Shown here: positions 1-8,571 of the stretch, piece by piece | Numbering within the stretch: position 1 is the stretch's first letter | Layout: each line of letters opens with the position of its first letter | Assembly (NCBI GenBank): GCA_026225945.1 | Contig: JAMJFZ010001258.1 | Span: 10,733,001 to 10,797,000 of the forward strand | Direction of reading: 5' to 3' | Length of the DNA stretch: 64,000 nt | Source: Cricetomys ansorgei | Taxonomy: Eukaryota; Chordata; Mammalia; Rodentia; Nesomyidae | The notes under the pieces: model-generated | Told to the model about the DNA's origin: nothing | What the model saw: only the letters and a program-made list of their open reading frames with translations | The model's database searches: none | Translations under genes and position numbers: made by a program

Positions 1-450
1 AGATCAGAGTTGGGTTAATTAGAAAGGCTTCTTCAAGAAAAAGTTTGCAAGAACACATTCTGCCTCTCAAATATTTTGTTATCTTTGAGGACAGAGGACA
101 ATTGGGTTTCATTAGTTGACTCGGTGATTCTGTTAGTTGGCTGACCAATTTCCATTAACTAAAGTTGTTTCCCAAGTATATCCTGATAATTAGCCACAAA
201 AATATCATCAGTGTTCCTCCAGTGGTCATTTTGTCAGGAAACTATGCGAGACAGTCCCTGGCCTTCAACTCAACACATGAAATTATTTCTCTTAGCCCCT
301 TAATTCAAGTGAACATATTCCTGGGTAGGCGTAACAACATCTGATAGGGATGATGTAAAGTAATTATTAATATCTGTGATGGTCCCAATAAAGAGCAAAT
401 ACAACTCTCAGAGATGCAATACCTGGACAGCTTAGGTATAGAGCTCTCCT
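1..450. other. unrecognised single-copy-looking DNA
   Basis: AT-rich sequence without a readable open frame of note, microsatellite or recognisable interspersed repeat. Nothing further can be supported from sequence alone. Confidence 0.5.
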
Positions 451-574
451 CACATGGCTCCCACATGGCAATTTATATGACTACCCCATGGCTCCCACAT
501 GGCTCTTACATGGCTCCCACATAGCTCTCACATGGCTCTCACATGGCTTTTTACATATCTCTTTACATGGCTCC
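451..574 (+). repeat. imperfect CACATGGCTC tandem repeat
   Basis: The decamer CACATGGCTC and variants (CCCATGGCTC, TACATGGCTC, CACATAGCTC, TACATATCTC) recur about ten times over roughly 125 bp, mostly at 10-12 bp spacing, with one unrelated spacer near 469-483. It looks like a small decayed minisatellite. It may be an internal part of a larger interspersed repeat, because the following few hundred bases also have a repeat-like look, but I could not name a family. Confidence 0.75.
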
Positions 575-1681
575 TCTGCCTCTGTCTATAGGTCCTTTAT
601 TGATTCAAATCTCCCTCCTACTCCACACAGGCCTTAATTACTCAAATGAATAGAACTTAACTCTCAGCATATCCCAGCAGGTGTCCAAGCTGAGGAAGAC
701 CAGAGAAGATCAGCTGCATAACCTGTGTGGTCTATAGGGATCCTACATCTGCATTAAATATAAACAAATAGCCTGTTTATTGTTTTTAGCACAGGAGTGT
801 GAACAGGTGCAGGAAGCAAGTCTTTCACAAGCTGCAAGGCATTAGGAAGCACCCTTTCCCATACAGCACAGGAAGTGCATCCACAAATACAAAATCCCAA
901 AGTGACTCCATAAATACAATGTCTAACTGTACAAAATCTAATCCAAACATCTCACTACAGGATGGGGCAACTCTTGAAAGTTACGTGTTGTGAGCATAAG
1001 CTGTAGAAAAATAGCTGCTGGATTGGCCATATCCAGAGGAATGATCTATCTCTTTTGAGGCCCTCTTCCCTCTTTCAGGTGTATATCAAGAAGCACTCCA
1101 TTTTCAGTTCCATCCATAGAATTTATGGGAAAGCTCATAGTAATGTTACTCTTCACACCCTTAGCTTCATAGCTTCTGTATGTAATATTGTGAGTCTCAG
1201 CCTCAATTTTGGACCCACATGTGTCCCCTTCCCAAAACCCGGCTTCATACTGTCACATTATACTCAGGTCACTATCTGATTTTCTTCTACCTGTGTGTAA
1301 TACCCACAAGGCATATATTTCTTTTTTTTTTCTTTGCTCGCTGCTAGTCTGCAATATCTAGATGACATCTAACATACAGTAAGCATACCAAGAAGATTGT
1401 CAGGCAGGCTAAATAAATAAATAATAAGCAAAATATGTAAGGAGCATCTTCCTTTCAATGCCCCTTCCTACTGTCCTAATCGAGTTCTTTTTGGTATAGT
1501 TGGTTTCTTTTTATCTATTTGACATTATACAATGACATGTATATATTGTTCTACAAAAGGCAAGAAAACAAATATAAAAATTAAGAGGAAAAATTATACT
1601 AATTTAAAATTAACATTTTTGTAATCTTTGTAGTCTTCTAGACATGATTTGCAGCTACAGTTTTTTGATTCCACTATTTCC
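575..1681. other. unrecognised DNA, no supported gene
   Basis: Contains short open frames of 64 and 74 codons (799-993 and 1055-1279) with no recognisable domain, and a T-run near 1321. The composition around 600-1000 could be an old retroelement, but no diagnostic phrase allows a call. Confidence 0.4.
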
Positions 1682-2100
1682 AGTCTTACTTTGGCTTCCT
1701 ATTGCTCTGATGAAACACCACAGCCAAGAAGCAAGTTGAGGAAGAAAGGGTTTATTTGGCTTATACTCTACATTGCATTCCAACACTGAAGAAAGTCAGG
1801 ACAGGAACTCAAATAGGGCAGGAGCCTGGAGTCAGGAGCTGATGCAGCAGCCATGGAGAGGTCTGATTACTTATTTGCTCCTGTGACTTGGTCAGCTTGC
1901 TTTCTTATAGACCCCAAGACCAGCTATCCAGGGGTGGCCCTCCCACAATGGACTGGGCCCTCCCACATTAATCACTAATTTAAAAAATGCCCTGCAGGCT
2001 AACCTACAGCCTGGTCTTATGGAAGTATTTCCTCAATTGCAGCTCCCTCTTCTTTAATGACTCTAGCTTGTGGCAAGTTGACATAAAACTAGCCAGCACA
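1682..2100 (-). mobile_element. rodent MaLR-like solo LTR
   Basis: Read on the minus strand the element starts TGTGCTGGCTAGTTTTATG at 2100, carries the phrase ACTTGCCACAAGCTAGAGTC, and ends close to 1682 in the GCAATAGGAAGCC region. This is the well-known ~400-bp rodent dispersed LTR of MaLR type: it has TG at its 5' end, an AATAAA-containing stretch (AGCCAAATAAACCC) near its 3' end, and no coding capacity. There is no internal region beside it, so it is best read as a solo LTR. The exact RepBase subfamily is not asserted. Confidence 0.75.
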
Positions 2101-2184
2101 ATACCTTTATAGAAAATGTATTCATGTATAAAACTCTGCCTAATATTGACAATAGTAACATTAAGCTCTCATGGTTATCTATCA

Positions 2185-2345
2185 CAGACGCTCTTACTAA
2201 CTTGTGGCTTAAAACAATAGAAATATTTGTCTATAGCGTCTGGAATCTAGAAGTTTGAAATCAAGGTATTAGATTGCTGTAATTGGTGGCTCTACTGGAT
2301 TCTCTCCTTACCAAATTTAAACTTCCTGTGGTCATTAGATCCCAA
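2185..2345 (-). mobile_element. possible MLT1-like LTR fragment
   Basis: The phrase TGGCTTAAAACAATAGAAAT followed by TAGAAGTTTGAAATCAAGGT resembles the start of antisense MLT1/MaLR LTRs (tggcttaaaacaacagaaat ... agaagtctgaaatcaaggtg). Divergence is high and the ends are not visible. Confidence 0.4.
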
Positions 2346-2404
2346 AGCTTTTAGCCACATTTCATTGTTATGTTGCCCAATCAAATTCTGTTTTATGCTT
2401 TTTC

Positions 2405-2725
2405 TTTTTCTTTCCCAGCTTTGTCAAATTACAATTAACAAATTGTAATTTAACAAATTAACAAATACAATTATATATCTAAAGGATCAAATGTGGTGAT
2501 TTGGTATAACTATTCAGTATAAAGTAATTATCACAATCAAGCTAATGAACACATTCAGTAGTTCACATAGTTATCACTATTTTGACAATAGGATATTTAA
2601 GATTTATTCATTTATCAAATTTCAATTATATGATAGAATGTTACTAGCTATAGTCATTTTTCCATACCTTATACCAGCAGACTGTATTCATCCTAGCCTG
2701 AATTCTATCTAAGGACAATTTTCAT
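2405..2725 (-). mobile_element. ancient L1M 3'-end fragment, antisense
   Basis: Phrases such as TGGTATAACTATTCAGTATA, CAAGCTAATGAACACATTCA and TAGCTATAGTCATTTTTCCA follow, in order, the antisense 3' UTR of old mammalian L1M elements (aagctaattaacatatgcat ... taactatagtcaccatg). The T-rich left edge fits the poly-A end of a minus-strand insertion. A related stretch occurs at 35.6-36.1 kb. An 11-bp-arm inverted repeat (AAATTACAATT, 4-bp loop) lies at 2426-2451. Confidence 0.6.
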
Positions 2726-3349
2726 TGCAGTTAGGTACCATACATGTAGTCTAGAATAAATTCAAATTAAACATATTCCAGGAATCTGAAATACACATAG
2801 CTTTTGAAGCTCCTAGTTAACCCACTACCACTGCTGAGTTCCTATACAACATAAATACATCTAAGTAATTGCTGAGGTAAAAATTCTCAGAGGTTCTTCA
2901 GTGCCTGAGTAGTCCAGACACTTTAGCATGGTAAGGAAAGTGTTTATTGCCTGATTTTATAAATCTTCTTAAAAAAACACAAACAGACTTTCACATAGCA
3001 GCCTAGCCACCATGGAACATCTGGTAGGTTCTATCAAAATAGTCATCACCAGAAACTAGTGACATGGGTTAGGTAACAACTGCTATGTTTGCAGATGCCT
3101 GTTCACAATATTTCTTTGGGGCATTTGGCCTGTATGTGAGAAATAGACCAATGAGATGTTCACATAGATATCCAAACACTGAAGTTCATTTTCAAAACAG
3201 AATATTTCATTAAAATAAGAATAGAATATTATTAAGTCACACTTTAGGACTGATACCTATGAAGTTAACTTCATAGGATTAGTTCAGAGCCACAAAGAAA
3301 ATCTCTGACATGTATATCCAATATACCAGCTATCACCCTGTATTGTAGA
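2726..3349. other. unrecognised DNA with a perfect palindrome
   Basis: No gene or known repeat seen. It contains a perfect 22-bp palindrome at 3256-3277 (arm CCTATGAAGTT, no loop). Confidence 0.5.
3256..3277. other. perfect 22-bp palindrome
   Basis: Arm CCTATGAAGTT at 3256-3266 is followed directly by its exact reverse complement at 3267-3277, with no spacer. The centre contains GTTAAC. No repeat family is recognised here, so the symmetry is not explained by a nearby element. Confidence 0.95.
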
Positions 3350-3685
3350 AGTTTATCTTTAGTTGTGTTTACAATAATTTTTTTTGTTTACTGTTGGAAA
3401 CACAGTCTGCCTAGGTCTTGGTGTTTTGTATTGTTTGCAGGTATTAGATTTCTGTGAGAGTTGTCTAATTGCTAATGCTCTGCATGTGCTATCAATAGAA
3501 TACCTGAGGAGTTCGGAATGAATATAAACACCTGAGCTCAGATGCCTGGGGTTTCCACTGTCAATCAGCTGCTGGCCAGGACAGTGGTTCCCTCTGCTAG
3601 GTCTGACAGGGCTTCCACACATGAAAATGCCTACTTGTCCCTCTTGGTGAGACAGCACAACAGCTAACAACTACAACCCTGTACA
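3350..3685 (+). mobile_element. unnamed dispersed element, copy A
   Basis: Roughly 320 bp that align collinearly and in the same orientation with 40595-40900. Shared phrases include GTATTGTTTGCAGGT, TAATTGCTAATG, CTGAGGAGTTC, GAATATAAACACCTGAG, TTCCACTGTCAAT, TGGTTCCCT and CATGAAAATGCCT. The GAATATAAAC block is TATA-like and would suit an LTR U3/R boundary. I infer an LTR or other non-coding retroelement. The 103-codon minus-strand frame inside it (3359-3670) is not conserved as a frame in copy B and is judged spurious. Confidence 0.7.
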
Positions 3686-3859
3686 CCACTAATGAGATCA
3701 AAATAACCATTATTCATAATAGTCACTGGCAAAAGTCTTCATGTTTCCATGTCAGAATTCAGACTTTCAATAGCCATCAGCATGTACTCCATGCCAGAGC
3801 AATGATAAACTCTGCCAGTTGCAATATGATTACAGGGTGATTATTGAATAATTCAGTGA
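3686..3859. other. short unrecognised spacer
   Basis: Nothing recognised between the dispersed element and the following L1 end. Confidence 0.4.
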
Positions 3860-4005
3860 TAAATGAAAATCTACTTCCAAGAAAATGAGGACACAAAATT
3901 GTTTGGGTATGAAAGGGAGGGTAAATCTGGGAGGACTTTAGGGGGTTCCTAAGACATGACCAAAATATATTAAATTCTCAAAAATATTAGTTTTGTGGAA
4001 TGCAT
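3860..4005 (+). mobile_element. L1 3'-end fragment
   Basis: GGGTAAATCTGGGAGGAC, then ATGACCAAAATATATTAAAT and an A-rich end, match the extreme 3' end of rodent L1 elements (gggtaaatctgggag ... atgatcaaaatatattgtatg). It appears to be a separate, 5'-truncated L1 tail lying just upstream of another L1 3' UTR in the same orientation. Confidence 0.65.
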
Positions 4006-4699
4006 ACTTTTCAGTAACTACCAGCTCTTTAATTGCATTTAAGAACTTCTCAACAAGAATAGAAAGACCATGCCTGGTACTGGAAACCTAGCTAACTACC
4101 CAAGGCTACTGAAGTCATGAATCTTGGAAGGAAACTTACATCATCACTTTACTAAAGCAACATAAGCCCTAACTAGACTCTAAATAGTTTTCCTTAAACC
4201 CATGGGTAAGTGTACTCTTCACCCCCTCATCAAGGGGACTTCCCCTTGCAACTGAAGATCATTATATAAAACCATAATCAATCAAAATTCAGAGTTGTGG
4301 ATCCTAGTCACAGTGGATACATTTATGAAACAACTTCTGTACCTAAGACTCAGGGTACATCACAGAAATGGGCTAGAAAGATTGTAAGAGGCAAAGGACC
4401 AGGGAGTTTGCTGTGAGATTGTGTCTCCTAGTAATATCAATAGTTACACCTCATGACTCACCAACATGACTTCCTGAGCATGGGTGGATCAAGAACAACA
4501 AGGACATTGTAAAGTAGATGTGGAAAGCCTAGGATGCCCAAACCCTACACAAAGCACTACAGACAGTTAATCTCAGAGTAGAAAGAATACTCTTCCCCAA
4601 GGAAGAGTACACCAATAGGTTATCCAATACCAAATGGTCAGCCCTGAAAACATACATAAAAGTAAAATAATACAGACTGAGCAGGTTATGTTAGCGAAC

Positions 4700-4705
4700 G
4701 TGTGT

Positions 4706-4746
<41 letters not shown>
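4700..4746 (+). repeat. (TG)n microsatellite within L1 3' UTR
   Basis: Near-perfect TG dinucleotide run of about 47 bp with one early A interruption (TGAGTG), inside the L1 tail. Confidence 0.95.
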
Positions 4747-4747
<1 letters not shown>

Positions 4748-4824
4748 CAATAATGGAAAAGAGGCTATGAATTTGAAAGAAAGCAAGTATATATGGAAGG
4801 ATGAAAGTGAAGGAGGATTTGTTG

Positions 4825-4876
4825 TATATGTATGTTATACGTTTATGTTATATGTATATGTTATATGTATATGCAT
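4825..4876 (+). repeat. TATATGTATATGT short tandem repeat
   Basis: TTATATGTATATG and close variants repeat about four times just before the L1 poly-A, typical of the AT-rich end of this L1 type. Confidence 0.6.
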
Positions 4877-4916
4877 GTGATAACTCGAAATTAAAATAAA
4901 TTTAAAAAATAATGTA

Positions 4917-5199
4917 AGTACTGCCTTAGGAATTCTTAGTTGGCTGTCTCCATCACATTCATACTCTGCTAGAGAGGTTGATGTATCAGAATTCCCAAAA
5001 AAAGGAGCCATCGTTTCTCTGAGAAAATATCATCTTTGAGCATAACAAATCATGTCCACAATAGGAGAAATGCTCACTTTACTGAATCCTATTCTATCAG
5101 GCCTATGTACATAGATTTTGGGTCGTTCCATTGTTTCAAATAGCTGTACATTCTTCACTTAGTTTGTATATTACCAATCCTCATTTAAAAGATCACGAT
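4917..5199. other. no recognised feature
   Basis: AT-rich unique-looking DNA between an L1 tail and a SINE. Confidence 0.4.
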
Positions 5200-5431
5200 G
5201 ATGGGACTAGAAAGATGGCACCGAGACTAAAAATACTTCTTGGTCTAGCAGGTAGCCAGAGTTCAGTCACAAGCACCCAAGTTAGGCAGCTCACAGCCAC
5301 CTGTAACTCCAATTTCAGAGGATAATAATTTCTCTTCTGGTCTCTGCTGATGCATGTACACATGTGCACACATTCGTACAGATATAAACATACACATAAA
5401 TAAAAATAAAATAAATCCTGAAAAATAAATC
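5200..5431 (+). mobile_element. B2/B3-family SINE
   Basis: Follows the B2/B3 consensus in order: GGGACTAGAAAGATGGCACC (gggctggagagatggctca), GTTAGGCAGCTCACAGCCAC, CTGTAACTCCAATTTCAGAG, CTCTTCTGGTCTCTGC, then an ACACATAAATAAAAATAAAA tail. Full length or nearly so, and diverged. The tRNA-derived polymerase III promoter region is degraded. Confidence 0.8.
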
Positions 5432-6274
5432 GTAATGAACATCATATTAGTTTTGCATCAACAAACGTTAATTCCAATACATGTTGAGCCTAGGACATCC
5501 AAACTCTGCTGGCTGTACTGTAACACATGATCCTCCCATGAGGCATTGGACTCATCCATCATACCACTATGATTAAAAGAAAAGATTACTAAACAAATCC
5601 TGCATCTCCTACCGGCAGAAGGCCAAGAACTTTGTATTCACCAGGATACATATTATTACCACTGTTAGACAGAACATCAGAGCAGTCAGTCAGAGCTGCT
5701 TCAAAAACTAATGATCTCTTAATCTGCACTCTTTTACTGAAAAAATTTTTGAGACAGGACACCTGACACACAGACAATTTTTTTTTTTAAAATGGCTTTT
5801 TAACTATTTATCTGACTTACATACTCACCTTGCTCTGCCAGTAGACTCCATACTCCTAACATAACCAAATGATCAATCCTTACATAAGAGAATATCCCAG
5901 AAGTACATCTCTGTCCATGTGGATGCCACATAATCCTCCATTGGCTTTCTTGTCAAACCAGTTCTCCATGGCACTGCTTCCCATCATCATCGATGCTGTG
6001 TGATGTTATACCAAATCTCACATCTGTGTTACTTCGTAAGATCCTTTTGGTTCCTCAGTTCGCCTTACACACAAGGAAGGAATCTAAATCTGAACTTCAG
6101 AAATAGCTTTCACACGAAATGTTCAAGCTATTCGCAGCAGAGAGACTCCGTATTGGGACTTGAAAGCGATGGATAATGTTAAAGCATAAACAAATTAAGA
6201 GAACTATTTAGATCTATTCAGATAGAAAAAAAATAGCGGTCATATATTATAACTTTTTTCTTTAAAGTCTTTTA
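5432..6274. other. no recognised feature
   Basis: About 840 bp without a gene or clear repeat. Short open frames on the minus strand (for example 5589-5777, 62 codons) show no domain. A T-run lies at 5778-5788. Confidence 0.45.
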
Positions 6275-6543
6275 TGGGGACATGGCTCAGTGGGCAAAAT
6301 GTTTGCTCTGAAAACATCTAAGTTAAATTCCCCAGTCATCAGAAAGCTAGATATAGCAGTCTGTGTCTGGAGGAGAAGGATTAGACAGGAGGCTCCCAAG
6401 GACTGCTGGCCAGACAAACTAGCTTATTTGGTGAGTTCCAGGTTCAGCTAAAGACCTAATCTCTCAGAAATAAGATGGTGATCATCCGAGGAAGACTAGC
6501 ATTGACTTTTGGACTCCATAAGCTCATACGTGGGCACACACCA
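6275..6543 (+). mobile_element. B4 (B4A-like) SINE
   Basis: Ordered match to the composite B4 SINE. The tRNA/ID-like head is GGGGACATGGCTCAGTGGGC. It is followed by GACAGGAGGCTCCCAAGG and then the diagnostic middle GGTGAGTTCCAGGTTCAGC and AGACCTAATCTCTCAGAAAT. The end is GAGGAAGACTAGCATTGAC plus GTGGGCACACACC. Near full length, plus strand. Confidence 0.85.
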
Positions 6544-7531
6544 GAAGCTACTTCGTGCTTGTGATTTTCGGCTTGTGAGGCAATGCCTAACCATAGCTGT
6601 TGTCGTTTTGTTGAAAGGGGTGAGTAGAATCGAGTATTGAGTAAACACCTCAAGACACTCAAAGTTCCACTTTTTCAACTAAGTGTTTGCCCTTTCAGCA
6701 CCCCATCTTAGCAGAAGTCTTCATATATATATTTGGTCTTGCATTTATTTTAGAAAATTGTACTTACTTGTATCTAATTTTCTCTACACCCCTACACACA
6801 CACCTACACACACACACACACACACTTTCTTGCCTGCTGTGTCTGCTAATTGTGTGCACTGGAATAGGATGAGAGAGGTAAGGCAGGACTTATGCTCAGC
6901 CACAAAGTGTGAGTTAAGAAATTTGCCAGTATCACTTAGTCATTTTCCCTCTCCTGTCTCTTTCTCCTCATGCATTAAAAGCAACAGACTGCATCTACCT
7001 CTGCTGTTGTTTACTCTCTTCTTAGGTGGAGCAGCCCAGACTTTCTACTCCGTTGTTAAGTCATGTCAGTTTCTATCAATTTCAGACATATTGTTTCTTT
7101 CATTTACTTAAAAAAAACATTAAAATTCTCCACAGTCTTGTTCCATGGTTATTAGGTTTGACAAATTTATCAAGAGATATAGAGAATGCCTTAAAGTGGA
7201 AAGTATTAGTCCTTGTGTATTTGGGTTGTGATACAAAACACGAATCTTCGATGAAATTGTTCTCAGATGATGGGAGGTGAAGCCGCAGAGGAAGGAAGCA
7301 GTGGCTGGGTACCAGGGGTGGGTGGCCGAGTGTTCCATACTAGGCAATGATTATGCAAAGAGTATTTTACCGGAGAGAATTTTAATATATCATTAAACCA
7401 AAATAATTATCATCTAATGAATATTTTAAACGAAGTCAGTAACAAAACACTCTTACCTGGAAAAAGTAATCATTTTTGGTCCTAATTCTGAACAATTGCC
7501 CCAGTTACTGATGAATTTAAAAATAAACAGT
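6544..7531. other. no supported gene; short CA run
   Basis: Contains overlapping open frames of up to 142 codons (6683-7111) that run through a CA microsatellite at 6796-6825. The translations are low-complexity or without known domains, so they are not annotated as genes. Confidence 0.45.
6790..6826 (+). repeat. (CA)n microsatellite
   Basis: Interrupted ACAC run (CACACACACCTACACACACA and on), about 37 bp. Confidence 0.9.
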
Positions 7532-7665
7532 GCTAGCTATGGCATAAGCAAACATAATCTCTGTGCTGAGACAACTGAGGCAGGTTGTCTTGAGCGCCAC
7601 ACCAACCTGGGCCACATACCAAGTTGCAGGCAAGCCTGGACTATATACTGAGATGCTATCTAAAA
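7532..7665 (+). mobile_element. degenerate B1-related SINE
   Basis: The order of phrases is B1-like: ATAATCTCTGTGCTGAGAC (taatcccagcactcgggag), AACTGAGGCAGGTTGTCTTG, CCAACCTGGGCCACATACCA, CTGAGATGCTATCTAAAA. It is strongly diverged and resembles the older proto-B1 class. Confidence 0.65.
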
Positions 7666-7709
7666 GTATATAATATATTTATATAATTATACATCTTCAT
7701 TACATAAGT

Positions 7710-7762
7710 AATATATATATATATATATATGTATGTGTGTCTGTACATATATGCATGCATGT
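7710..7762 (+). repeat. (AT)n followed by TG/CATG run
   Basis: A 20-bp AT run changes into GTATGTGTGTCTGTACATAT and then ATGCATGCATG. Confidence 0.9.
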
Positions 7763-7790
7763 AAGATCTAAATAAACATGCTTTTAGTAC

Positions 7791-7951
7791 TTTTTTTTTA
7801 TTTTTATTGTAGATAAGAGTCATGCCATGGCACACATGTGAAGGTCAAAAGGCAACTCTCTGCTTCTACCTTGTAGGTCCCTGAGATTGAACTCAAGTTG
7901 TCAGGCTTGGTGGCTGTCAGTCTTATTTGCTGAGCCATCTCAGTAGCCCTA
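7791..7951 (-). mobile_element. B2/B3-family SINE
   Basis: On the plus strand it starts with a T-run, then TGCCATGGCACACATGTGAA, GGTCAAAAGGCAACTCTCTG, TGAGATTGAACTCAAGTTGT, CAGGCTTGGTGGCTG and GCTGAGCCATCTCAGTAGCC. This is the antisense B3/B2 consensus from tail to head, essentially full length. Confidence 0.85.
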
Positions 7952-8164
7952 GTAATTATTCTTACTAAATGTTGTATTTCAAATGGAGTCACCATACATT
8001 TCATTCTGGATTTCTTTGGCATCATATATATCTGCAGTTAAACACATATTAGGTGATAGAAACATAATTCAATCAGACTCTGCTCTCTTGAGGTCTTTAA
8101 GAACCAAGTTCCTGCTGCACCATGACAAAAACTGGAAAATAAAAATTAAAACCCTTAAAAATAG

Positions 8165-8267
8165 AGGTGGTAGGGTGACTTATTCTTGCAATCTCAGCAT
8201 TTAATATGTGGAGACAAAGAACTCTCCACAAGTTCAAGGGCAGTCTGGTCTGCAAAATTAGACTACC
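8165..8267 (+). mobile_element. B1 SINE 5' part, truncated into a TG array
   Basis: TTGCAATCTCAGCATTTAAT, CAAGTTCAAGGGCAGTCTGG and TCTGCAAAATTAGACTA follow the first two thirds of B1 (aatcccagcactt ... gagttcgaggccagcctgg tctac). The element gives way abruptly to the TG array at about 8268. Confidence 0.7.
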
Positions 8268-8332
8268 AATGTGTGTGTGTATGTGTGTGTGTGATGTGTG
8301 GTGTGTGTGTGTATGTGTGTGTGTGATGTGTG

Positions 8333-8365
<33 letters not shown>

Positions 8366-8433
8366 TATGTGGTGTGTGTATGTATGGTGTGTTTGTGTAT
8401 ATGGTGTGTGTGTGTGTGTGTGGTATGTGTGTG

Positions 8434-8466
<33 letters not shown>

Positions 8467-8571
8467 TATGTGGTGTGTGTATGTATGGTGTGTTTGTGTA
8501 TATGGTGTGTGTGTGTGTGTGTGTGGTATGTGTGTGGTGTGTGTGTGCGTGTGTGTGTGTGCATGTGCGTA
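8268..8571 (+). repeat. complex TG array with internal higher-order units
   Basis: About 300 bp of TG-rich sequence. The left part shows two 32-bp units beginning ATGTGTGTGTGTGATGTG at 8281 and 8313. The right part shows a ~101-bp unit (marker GTATGTATGGTGTGTTTGTG) at about 8359-8459, repeated at 8460-8560. The long open frames reported on both strands here are products of the repeat, not genes. Confidence 0.9.

Larger units (their letters stand above)
4020..4916 (+). mobile_element. 5'-truncated L1 (Lx-type) 3' UTR
   Basis: About 0.9 kb of rodent L1 3' UTR in sense orientation. Ordered phrases: CCATGGGTAAGTGTACTCTT, TTGCAACTGAAGATCATTAT, GGGAGTTTGCTGTGAGATTG, TGTCTCCTAGTAATATCA, ACTCACCAACATGACT, CCAATACCAAATGGTCAGC, ACTGAGCAGGTTATGTTAG, GAGGCTATGAATTTGAAAG. 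It ends in an A-rich tail at about 4895-4916. No ORF2 remains. A TG microsatellite at 4700-4746 occupies the position where related elements carry a TA/TG-rich run. Confidence 0.85.

Noticed and set aside
2426..2451. Inverted repeat with 11-bp arms (AAATTACAATT) and 4-bp loop
   Set aside because: AT-only symmetry inside an L1M remnant next to direct repeats of AACAAATT; likely slippage, not a functional hairpin.
3359..3670. 103-codon minus-strand frame
   Set aside because: Lies in the unnamed dispersed element and is not kept as a frame in the second copy at 40.6 kb.
6683..7111. 142-codon frame, one of the longest on the plus strand
   Set aside because: Runs through a CA microsatellite, has no domain, and overlaps a second equally open frame.
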